This document shows positions 1-6,171 of a DNA stretch of 64,000 bases, one piece after another. Position 1 is the stretch's first letter. The number at the start of each line of letters is the position of its first letter. The position numbers and the translations under genes were made by a program. The notes under the pieces are model-generated. The model was not told the origin of the DNA and did no database searches. It saw nothing but the letters and a program-made list of their open reading frames with translations. Origin of the DNA: CAITQP01 sp964387965 (GTDB lineage: Bacteria; Patescibacteriota; Minisyncoccia; Phycocordibacterales; UBA9973); the NCBI GenBank assembly GCA_964387965.1, contig CAYLXO010000002.1, forward strand, positions 4,823 to 68,822. Direction: 5' to 3'.

Positions 1-84
1 GCAGTTCAAGGCGCGAGCGAGGCTTTCGACTAAAATGTACTGACGTACATTGCAGGAGAAAATGAGCGAGCAACGCAGAAATGC
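1..84. repeat. Dispersed palindromic repeat, copy A
   Basis: This stretch aligns over its full length with 6057-6144, ahead of pnp. Both begin GCAGTTC-AGGCGCGAGCGA, carry a central TGTAC/GTACA inverted repeat and end GAGCGAG...AGAAATGC, with about three quarters of positions shared by eye. Here it lies just beyond the 3' end of the minus-strand zinc-ribbon gene. Its left flank is cut by the window edge, so I cannot see whether it has the outer stem that copy B has. It is noncoding and probably a REP-like family. Confidence 0.6.
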
Positions 85-100
85 ACCGTATACATAAGTT

Positions 101-1879
101 CTAGGCGGTTTCCTGTTGGTAACAGGCCTCGCAATACACAATATCCCCATGCTTCGGATCATAACCCGTTTGAAATACATTCATACATGGAGTGTCTCCA
201 TGGCCATGTGTTGCAAGATTTTTGTAATTACCTATGGCTGACATCTCGCCTCCACATGCACACTTACGTTCGTAGAGTTTCATCCCAAGTCTCAACTTGA
301 GACGTTCCATAGTGCGACATGATGGACAAAGGATTGGAAGAGGGAGCCCAAGCTTCTTATAAAAGGCGAGTTCGTCCGGAATAATACGGAATGCTTTTGT
401 GCAGTTTTGATTACATGTACCTTTATGCCGGCATTCTAAAATTTCTTTTGTTATTGACGACTCGACAGTAGTAATATCGATTGGAATATTTTCGTTTTTG
501 ATTGTTGGCACATATTCACGAGTATCTACATCGCGCCAACGATATCCTTGGGCGAGTGCTTCTTCCTTTGTAAGAGGGAAGTATTCTTGAGCAATCGTTT
601 CGTTGTAGGCCCATGGAGAGAATTCAACAGGAAGAAATTCACCATATTTATATACGCGCCCTTTTCCATCGACATATGGCATGTCGTCCATGTGTTTTTT
701 TATTTTTGCTACAAGTGTTTCGTATTCTTCTTTTGTGTACTGCTTGTTCAAAATACAGTATTGTTTCTTACGGAGACCGACTGATCCAAAAATATTCTGA
801 CTGCCGTTTGTACATCCAATTGTATATTCCATATCGTGTACATCCTCCTGTGTAAGGAATCCAAATTTCACATTTTGTATTCCTGTGCCACAAGATACTG
901 ATTCATATACCATCTGTGATGAATCTCCCCATACTGAATAGTCGTAGCAATCCTTACAGCCAGGAATTTCCTGAGCATACTGACAGTAGCGCATATTCTC
1001 TCCTTCACGAATAAGATATGAATCACGTACATTTTTTGAATTTGTTACGTAAGAACCATAACTGTTCTGATTCTTTAGCCCCTGATGCTCTTTGACTGGG
1101 TGCTCGCCCCAAAGTGCGTATGCATGTGTAACTGCAAGTTCATATCCATCACGTGTGCCAAGAGAATATCCTGCTGTTTTTTTCTCATATTCTTCTTTTG
1201 TAAGTTGCTCATTGAAGAAACAATACTTTTGATTTTTCAAATTTACACAACCAAAACAATTCATACATCCAACACAATCTCTGCAAAACCAAAGATCTGA
1301 AGAGTCTGCGCATTGTTTTGAATAATGCACGCGATTGCAATTTTGAAGCCAGAAAGATTCATAACATGTTTCTGATTTTGATACATGGGAAACATCAACG
1401 CAATCTCGGGTAAAATTCACTCCATTTGAGTACATGCAATCTTCGGGATTTGTTGCATTAAATACTAAATAGCTGTTTTTGGGGTCCGTTATATTGTTTG
1501 AGTAATCACTATTAACTCCACGGATTGAGTTGTTTGATTTAAACGGAACTTTTAACATGAGATCATAAAGTTGCGCGAGAAATGGCTTGTTCCAATTTAT
1601 ATCTGTGCCGTATTCCATCGGATCCCATTTATCTGAAAGCCAAATATCTCTCTCGTAAACTTTTACTGGAGAATCTTTTGCGTACATTGAAAAAATTTCT
1701 TTACCGGAAAAATCACAAGTGCGTTTATAAAGTCCACGCTCGTTACGAAATGCGAGGCGGCGTTGAGTGCGACACATTGGACAAAACGTCGGCACTGGCA
1801 CATTCATTTTTTTATAAAAATTCTGATCTTCTTGGTCGATAAGAAAATCGTTTTTGCAGTTCTGGCAGGATTGATTCAT
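101..1879 (-). CDS. Cys-rich zinc-ribbon protein (CPR 'caib/baif family' type)
   Basis: The product is about 592 residues. Near both ends it has CxxC zinc-ribbon modules: CQNC followed by CPMC near the N-terminus, and CxxKxxC/CNQNC followed by CPSCRT and CACGG near the C-terminus. The middle is packed with further Cys pairs such as CRDCVGC, CFGC and CKDC, resembling repeated knuckles. Proteins of this shape are very common in Parcubacteria genomes, where pipelines call them 'caib/baif family' or zinc-ribbon proteins. No enzyme motif is visible and the function is unknown. I chose ATG 1879 because a TACAAT -10-like box lies 9 nt upstream and the first CxxC module begins immediately. An in-frame start 10 codons earlier adds only a short unconserved-looking tail. 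It is probably monocistronic, with a terminator hairpin just upstream. Confidence 0.8.
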   Translation of the reverse strand: MNQSCQNCKNDFLIDQEDQNFYKKMNVPVPTFCPMCRTQRRLAFRNERGLYKRTCDFSGKEIFSMYAKDSPVKVYERDIWLSDKWDPMEYGTDINWNKPFLAQLYDLMLKVPFKSNNSIRGVNSDYSNNITDPKNSYLVFNATNPEDCMYSNGVNFTRDCVDVSHVSKSETCYESFWLQNCNRVHYSKQCADSSDLWFCRDCVGCMNCFGCVNLKNQKYCFFNEQLTKEEYEKKTAGYSLGTRDGYELAVTHAYALWGEHPVKEHQGLKNQNSYGSYVTNSKNVRDSYLIREGENMRYCQYAQEIPGCKDCYDYSVWGDSSQMVYESVSCGTGIQNVKFGFLTQEDVHDMEYTIGCTNGSQNIFGSVGLRKKQYCILNKQYTKEEYETLVAKIKKHMDDMPYVDGKGRVYKYGEFLPVEFSPWAYNETIAQEYFPLTKEEALAQGYRWRDVDTREYVPTIKNENIPIDITTVESSITKEILECRHKGTCNQNCTKAFRIIPDELAFYKKLGLPLPILCPSCRTMERLKLRLGMKLYERKCACGGEMSAIGNYKNLATHGHGDTPCMNVFQTGYDPKHGDIVYCEACYQQETA

Positions 1880-1917
1880 ATACCTACTATTGTATATGTA
1901 TATACGCAAATGTTAAA

Positions 1918-1936
1918 CCCCGCCTTTGTAGCGGGG
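1918..1936 (-). terminator. Intrinsic terminator of the 1970-2485 gene
   Basis: CCCCGC and GCGGGG form a GC-rich stem with a 7-nt loop. On the minus strand it is followed by GTTTAAC. It lies between the stop of the 1970-2485 gene and the start of the zinc-ribbon gene, so it separates two minus-strand units. Confidence 0.6.
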
Positions 1937-1969
1937 GTATTTGGTAAACAAAATAATTTTGAAAAACAC

Positions 1970-2485
1970 TCAAGAAAAAGTCATCGGCTCCATAATGTAA
2001 TAGTGGTATGCCATTGTTTTTTTCACGGAATCCGGAACGTACAGGGCCAAAAATGGAACTTGCCCGGCAGGTAGCTTGAGGTCAGCAATTTCTTCCTCGC
2101 TTGGCTCGTACAGGTGCATTGCAGGATACCGCAGTGGATTACCTTTTTGGCATTTAACTAATGCATTATTTGCCAACCGCACCAGCTCGTTTGTATCAAT
2201 GCCAAGTGCTTTTCGTATCATGTTCAATTGGCGCACATGATAAAAATGCAAACCATCATCGCGGTACGCACGAGCAAGTGGTGAATGAATATGCTCTCGT
2301 ATTTCTCGTGCGCGATTGAGCAAAAGCTCTTTGTCGTTCTCGGTTTTTGATTCTTGTGACAATGCATGCAAACGAATGATGCAACGCAAATAATTAATAG
2401 GCGAGCGATTCTTTAAAAGACTGTTTTCAATGCTTTTTGCTCTGCCTTTAAGTTCCTTGTTTTTGAAATCTCTTAAGTAAGCCAT
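1970..2485 (-). CDS. Hypothetical protein
   Basis: This is a protein of about 171 residues that I do not recognise. It is predicted mainly helical and basic in the first half (KNKELKGRAK, RAREIREHIH). The tail is richer in Pro and aromatics. There is no signal peptide, membrane segment or metal motif. I start it at ATG 2485 (MAYLRDFKN). The open frame extends to a TTG at 2554, but that start would lie inside the terminator hairpin of the upstream xth gene, so the shorter form is preferred. It is bounded by terminators on both sides and so is likely a single-gene unit. Confidence 0.65.
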   Translation of the reverse strand: MAYLRDFKNKELKGRAKSIENSLLKNRSPINYLRCIIRLHALSQESKTENDKELLLNRAREIREHIHSPLARAYRDDGLHFYHVRQLNMIRKALGIDTNELVRLANNALVKCQKGNPLRYPAMHLYEPSEEEIADLKLPAGQVPFLALYVPDSVKKTMAYHYYIMEPMTFS

Positions 2486-2531
2486 GACTGAATGATTTAT
2501 TGTTAAGTAAAAATTGTTCAAATATAAACTA

Positions 2532-2561
2532 AAACACTTTGACTCATTTGTCAAAGTGTTT
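2532..2561 (-). terminator. Intrinsic terminator after xth
   Basis: A perfect 12-bp stem (AAACACTTTGAC / GTCAAAGTGTTT) has a 6-nt loop and, on the minus strand, a T-rich tail. It sits just past the xth stop codon. Confidence 0.8.
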
Positions 2562-2572
2562 AAAGCCCTTCG

Positions 2573-3370
2573 TTATTTTATTTCTATACTTACCGGACAA
2601 TGATCTGATCCAAGTATTTCTGGATGAATTTTTGCAGAAACAACCTTTTTCTCAAGACTCTTACTTACAAAAATATAATCAATACGCCAGCCAACATTGC
2701 GCGCCCGAGAATTTGCAAAGTGGCTCCACCAGCTATAGTGCCCTTTGCCTTTTGTAAACAATCTAAATGTATCTACAAATCCTGCCTTAAGTATATTGTC
2801 TATCCCTTCGCGCTCTTCTTTTGTAAAACCTTTTTTACCTTCATTTGGCTTTGGATTCGCAAGATCATCCTCGGTATGCGCAACATTCAAATCTCCGTTG
2901 AATATTACCGGCTTCTTCTTTTCCAATTGTTTTACATATGCGAGAAATGCGGGATCCCATTGTTTGTGACGAAGGGGGATACGGCTCAAATCATCTTTTG
3001 AATTTGGGGTGTAAACCGTAACTACAAAAAATTCTTTAAACTCAAGCGCGAGCACACGTCCTTCGTGTGCTGGGTCACCGTATCCATCGTGAGCAATTTT
3101 GTATTTTTTTATTATTGATTCAGGGAAACCAACAAGCACGCTTTCTGGCTTTATTTTTGAAAATATTGCAGTACCACTGTATCCTTTCTTTTCCGCAGAA
3201 TTCCAATATTCTTCATACTCCGGCAAATCTACTTCGCTTTGATGCTGTTCGGCTTTTGTTTCCTGTAAACAAACAACATCAGGATATCCGAGTTGCTCAA
3301 TTGCTTTTACGAACAAGCCTTTTTTGTGGACAGCACGTATACCGTTTACATTCCAAGAGATAATTTTCAT
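2573..3370 (-). CDS. xth: Exodeoxyribonuclease III / AP endonuclease
   Basis: This is a Mg2+-dependent DNA repair nuclease of the exonuclease III (EEP) family. It cleaves DNA 5' of abasic sites and trims blocked 3' ends in base excision repair. The 265-residue length is standard. Visible family motifs are the N-terminal WNVNGIR with Asn7, LQETK with the metal ligand Glu37, the central NGDLNVAH, and the C-terminal GSDHCPV with Asp256 and His257. All active-site positions appear intact. ATG 3370 has a TATAGT -10 box 6 nt upstream (3377-3382) and no Shine-Dalgarno sequence, so its mRNA is probably leaderless. A strong terminator follows the gene. Confidence 0.95.
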   Translation of the reverse strand: MKIISWNVNGIRAVHKKGLFVKAIEQLGYPDVVCLQETKAEQHQSEVDLPEYEEYWNSAEKKGYSGTAIFSKIKPESVLVGFPESIIKKYKIAHDGYGDPAHEGRVLALEFKEFFVVTVYTPNSKDDLSRIPLRHKQWDPAFLAYVKQLEKKKPVIFNGDLNVAHTEDDLANPKPNEGKKGFTKEEREGIDNILKAGFVDTFRLFTKGKGHYSWWSHFANSRARNVGWRIDYIFVSKSLEKKVVSAKIHPEILGSDHCPVSIEIK

Positions 3371-3631
3371 ACTGAAACTATATCAGTAATTATATAAAAG
3401 GGTAGTATACTATTTTGACAAAAATACCTATCCTTATACAATTAAATCGAATTCATAAAAATTCTCATATTATGAAAAAGACTAATCTCGTGTTTCCTCA
3501 TGGAGACGAATCAGCGCAAAGCCAACGTTTCAGGCTATTACAAAGAAACAGATATTTTTCATTAAGGAGTAAGTTATTTAGCGGGCCAGTGCACTTGAGT
3601 TGGATGTAACATCCAACAACATATTTAAAAG
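3371..3631. other. Intergenic region, no supported gene
   Basis: This stretch of about 260 bp holds the xth promoter on its left and a perfect 7-bp hairpin (TTGGATG / CATCCAA, 3600-3616). A 45-codon plus-strand open frame starts at 3472 but has no ribosome site, no -10 box at the spacing used elsewhere here, and no recognisable product. I do not call it a gene. Confidence 0.5.
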
Positions 3632-3654
3632 AAACGAGCCACTGTAGCTCGTTT
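3632..3654 (-). terminator. Intrinsic terminator of the Xer recombinase gene
   Basis: AAACGAGC and GCTCGTTT form an 8-bp stem with a 7-nt loop that touches the recombinase stop codon (3653-3655). T-rich sequence lies on both sides, so it may work in both directions. Confidence 0.7.
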
Positions 3655-4423
3655 ACTTTTTACTATGAAACTTTTTATGAATATCTCGAAGTTGCTTATC
3701 GGTAACGTGAGTGTATATTTGTGTTGTCTGAATATTTGCGTGACCCAACATTACTTGGACACTGCGGATGTCCGCGCCGTTTTCTAGAAGATCAGTCGCA
3801 AATGAGTGACGCAAGATGTGTGGAGTAACTTTACGTGAAATTCCAGCTTTTATTGCATACTGTTTTACCATTCGTTCAATTGAGCGGGGAGTCAGCCTCC
3901 CGCCGTTTTCATTTTCTTTTTTGTTTGGAGAATATTGAACAAAAAGTGGCTCGTCCATATCAGTGCGCTTTGCTAAATAATTTTTTATTGCATCTTTTGC
4001 ACTTTCTGAGAGAAAAACAACACGNNNNNNNNNNNNNNNNNNNNNNNNNNNNNNNNNNNNNNNNNNNNNNNNNNNNNNNNNNNNNNNNNNNNNNNNNNNN
4101 NNNNNNNNNNNNNNNNNNNNNNNNCCACGTTTCATGAGATATTTCAAAAATCTGCGGAGCGCTATCAAATGATAGTTCTGCGTATTTTTTTTCATTGTTG
4201 CTCGTGCCTGACCTTTTACAAATACGCCTGGGGCTCGATTTAAATCAAGACGAAATTCACGGACCTTGTCGTCAGTGATATCAGAAATATGTGAGAGTTT
4301 TCCAAATTGTATAAAGCGTGACAAGTATCTATCGTAATTGGCCACAGTCTTCAAACTCGCGCCTTTTTCGATTTCCATATATTCAAGAAACTCGCGTTTG
4401 TATGTTTCAATCTGTGACGACAT
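3653..4423 (-). CDS. Tyrosine recombinase, XerC/XerD type (interrupted by a gap)
   Basis: This is a site-specific recombinase of the phage-integrase family, probably the chromosome-dimer resolvase that acts at dif. The N-terminal part is a SAM-like core-binding domain (YKREFLEYMEIEKGAS, TVANYDRYLSRF). The C-terminal part carries the catalytic HxxR box in TPHILRHSFA, the GH of LGHANIQTT and the nucleophile Tyr in TQIYTHV. The first catalytic Arg should lie in the 100-N gap at 4025-4124, so integrity cannot be confirmed. I chose ATG 4423 (MSSQIETYK), which has a TATACT -10 box 7 nt upstream. The frame is open 19 codons further. No phage or integron genes lie nearby, which favours a housekeeping Xer. 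Confidence 0.85.
   Translation of the reverse strand: MSSQIETYKREFLEYMEIEKGASLKTVANYDRYLSRFIQFGKLSHISDITDDKVREFRLDLNRAPGVFVKGQARATMKKNTQNYHLIALRRFLKYLMKRXXXXXXXXXXXXXXXXXXXXXXXXXXXXXXXXXXRVVFLSESAKDAIKNYLAKRTDMDEPLFVQYSPNKKENENGGRLTPRSIERMVKQYAIKAGISRKVTPHILRHSFATDLLENGADIRSVQVMLGHANIQTTQIYTHVTDKQLRDIHKKFHSKK
4025..4124. other. Assembly gap of 100 N
   Basis: A run of exactly 100 N lies inside the recombinase gene. The uniform length marks it as a placeholder of unknown true size. Confidence 0.98.
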
Positions 4424-4524
4424 GTATACAAGTATAGCAGACATATGTCGGAAAATAATTTGCTCTATTGCATGAAACAAGGAGTATACTTACTAGTGAA
4501 ACATCTTTTATTCAATATATATGT

Positions 4525-4905
4525 ATGGACAATTCACTATTTAAAATCGGAGAACGAACCATTCCCGATACAATTGGGAATACCGTTCGTGCAGAAAGTT
4601 ATCGAAAATATTCGTTTGCTGGATTACCTGTCGGAAAAGTAGCTTATGTTATTGATGAATACAATGACGTGTATCAAATTTACTACCGAGTCAAAACATG
4701 GCTCGTCGTAAAAAACGAGACAAATATTTCATCAGGTAAAATTCCCAAACGTGTAGAGCTCGGGGAACCCCTCGTATTTGAGCGTTCAGTCAAAACTTTT
4801 GTCTGGCGGGGCCTCAACAAAGTCCTGCCTAAAGCAAAACGCAAAAATATGTCGTGGCAAACCGGGAAAATTGTATCAATTTTAATAATCGATAACCCAA
4901 TTTAA
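4525..4905 (+). CDS. Hypothetical protein
   Basis: This protein of about 126 residues is not recognised. It is soluble-looking, rich in beta-prone segments (YVIDEYNDVYQIYYRVKTWLVV) and has a basic Lys-rich stretch near the C-terminus (LPKAKRKNM). It has no membrane segment, signal peptide or Cys motif. ATG 4525 (MDNSLFKIGERT) is preferred over an upstream in-frame ATG at 4468 that overlaps the divergent Xer promoter region. A TATACT box sits about 35 nt upstream of 4525, so this gene has a leader, unlike many neighbours. A hairpin follows before rpsO. Confidence 0.6.
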   Translation: MDNSLFKIGERTIPDTIGNTVRAESYRKYSFAGLPVGKVAYVIDEYNDVYQIYYRVKTWLVVKNETNISSGKIPKRVELGEPLVFERSVKTFVWRGLNKVLPKAKRKNMSWQTGKIVSILIIDNPI

Positions 4906-4908
4906 GCA

Positions 4909-4931
4909 GGGAGGCGTTACAAACGCCCCCT
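4909..4931 (+). terminator. Hairpin between the hypothetical gene and rpsO
   Basis: GGCGTT/AACGCC with flanking G/C pairs and a 3-nt loop sits 3 nt past the stop codon. It is followed by CTCTTGCG rather than a clean T-run. It is either a weak terminator or part of the rpsO leader. Confidence 0.45.
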
Positions 4932-4971
4932 CTTGCGTTATTTACCAATCTATGCTACTATCATACCCGCA

Positions 4972-5235
4972 ATGTTAAAGACAAAGAAAAAGACAACGGT
5001 CGTCAAAAAGCACCAGATTCACGACAAAGACACAGGTTCTCCTGAAGTTCAGGTCGCAATCCTTTCAACACGCATTGACGAACTTACAAAACACTTGAAG
5101 TCACACAAGAAAGATAACCATTCTCGTCGCGGACTTCTAAAGATGGTTGCGGATCGCCGTACTCACCTTAAATATCTCGAGAAGAAAAACAAAACTCGAC
5201 ATACTGCTCTCATCAAGAAACTTGATCTTAAATAA
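4972..5235 (+). CDS. rpsO: 30S ribosomal protein S15
   Basis: S15 binds 16S rRNA in the central domain and nucleates platform assembly. The 87-residue length is typical. The family signature is clear: HDKDTGSPEVQVAIL, then the loop and LKSHKKDNHSRRGLLKMVADRR, then the closing basic LKYLEKK. The start is ATG 4972 (MLKTKKK), because the open frame upstream (from 4933) lies in a hairpin-containing leader. In many bacteria rpsO is followed by pnp. Here an NYN-domain gene sits between them and each gene has its own terminator. Confidence 0.97.
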   Translation: MLKTKKKTTVVKKHQIHDKDTGSPEVQVAILSTRIDELTKHLKSHKKDNHSRRGLLKMVADRRTHLKYLEKKNKTRHTALIKKLDLK

Positions 5236-5269
5236 GAAAATCTGGGGACTTCCCCAGATTTTCTTATTT
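5230..5269 (+). terminator. Strong intrinsic terminator of rpsO
   Basis: A perfect 18-bp stem with loop ACTT overlaps the rpsO stop codon. The A-rich left arm and T-rich right arm would let it work in both directions. Confidence 0.9.
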
Positions 5270-5375
5270 AGAGCATTCTTTGTTAAAATTTGCATGTGCT
5301 CATTTTTATATGGTCGAGTGCGTACAAACGTACATAATGCACATTTTTTAATAATCGTTTTTATTTTTATATTTT

Positions 5376-5894
5376 ATGTCAATAATCAAACACCCTGATC
5401 AGCGTGTTGCCGTTTTTATAGACACGCAAAATTTGTACCATAGTGCTCGAAATTTATATAAGTCATACGTTAACTTTGGAAATATTGTAAAAGACGCTGT
5501 TGCTGGTCGTCACCTTGTTCGTGCAATTGCATATGTTATTGCGAGCGAAGCAGGGGACGAAACGGCCTTTTTTGATGCACTATTAAAACTTGGAATAGAG
5601 ACAAAAGTTAAGGATTTACAAGTATTTGCCGGTGGAGCCAAAAAAGGTGACTGGGATGTCGGTCTTACGATTGATGCAGTCACTATCGCACCGCGTCTTG
5701 ATGCAGTTGTAATAGTATCGGGCGATGGAGACTATGTTCCACTTGTTGAATATCTTCAGAAACATTCTGGGATACAAGTTGAAGTAGTCTCATTCGGAAA
5801 ATCTACATCGATGAAACTAAAGGAATCTGCTGATGAATTTTTTGATTTATCAATCGATGCAAATCGTTATCTGATGAGAGGGGGAAGACGATAA
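5376..5894 (+). CDS. NYN-domain (LabA/DUF88-like) putative ribonuclease
   Basis: The 172-residue protein matches the NYN/LabA family of PIN-fold nucleases, which act on RNA where characterised. Conserved acidic motifs are visible: VFIDTQNLY near the N-terminus (Asp16, Asn19), KGDWDVGLTID in the middle, and VSGDGDYVPLVEYL, which holds the paired Asp residues expected to bind Mg2+. The RNA target is unknown. Position between rpsO and pnp fits RNA metabolism, but this is context only. It has its own terminator at 5899-5930. Confidence 0.85.
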   Translation: MSIIKHPDQRVAVFIDTQNLYHSARNLYKSYVNFGNIVKDAVAGRHLVRAIAYVIASEAGDETAFFDALLKLGIETKVKDLQVFAGGAKKGDWDVGLTIDAVTIAPRLDAVVIVSGDGDYVPLVEYLQKHSGIQVEVVSFGKSTSMKLKESADEFFDLSIDANRYLMRGGRR

Positions 5895-5898
5895 GTAG

Positions 5899-5930
5899 AA
5901 GCCGGACAAAACAATAATTTTGTCCGGCTT
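5899..5930 (+). terminator. Intrinsic terminator of the NYN gene
   Basis: A perfect 13-bp stem (AAGCCGGACAAAA and its complement) with a 6-nt loop is followed by TTCTTTTT. It lies 5 nt after the stop codon. Confidence 0.9.
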
Positions 5931-5989
5931 TTCTTTTTACGCAAACGGTGTAGGATGAATAAGTTCTCAATTAACAATTAATAGTCGCG

Positions 5990-6161
5990 CTCAGACGTAT
6001 AGAATTGCACCAGCAATTTTAGGGTCTGAGTACGAAAAGGATTTGTTAAACAAGATGCAGTTCGAGGCGCGAGCGATGGCTTGCGACCAAGCTGTACTAA
6101 GACGTACAGCGCGGGAACAGCCGAGCGAGGCAACAAAGAAATGCGCTTGTTTTACAAATCC
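5990..6161 (+). promoter_or_regulatory. Structured pnp 5' leader
   Basis: Two nested structures precede pnp. The first is CTCAGAC (5990-5996) pairing with GTCTGAG (6024-6030), with an inner AATTGC/GCAATT stem at 6003-6018. The second is a 16-bp arm at 6039-6054 pairing with 6146-6161 with one mismatch, and it encloses repeat copy B. In several bacteria pnp is autoregulated through RNase III-processed leader stems, so a similar role is plausible but inferred. The second stem ends 10 nt before the chosen pnp start. Confidence 0.6.
6057..6144. repeat. Dispersed palindromic repeat, copy B
   Basis: This is the second copy of the element at 1-84, with the same ends (GCAGTTC, AGAAATGC), the same AGGCGCGAGCGA block and the same central TGTAC...GTACA palindrome. 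It fills the loop of the 16-bp outer stem in the pnp leader. A continuous open frame through it (from 6043) looks like N-terminal pnp coding but is noncoding repeat. Confidence 0.65.
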
Positions 6162-6171
6162 TTCAATATAT

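Noticed and set aside
2486..2554. TTG start for the 1970-2485 gene
   Set aside because: This segment contains the xth terminator hairpin, and its translated sequence looks unlike the rest of the protein.
3415..3609. Small plus-strand open frame
   Set aside because: No recognisable product, no ribosome site, no promoter at the spacing used elsewhere, and it ends in a hairpin.
6043..6171. N-terminal extension of pnp
   Set aside because: The frame is open, but the DNA is the dispersed repeat and its outer stem. The PNPase family begins at MHQKEYSVVV (6172).
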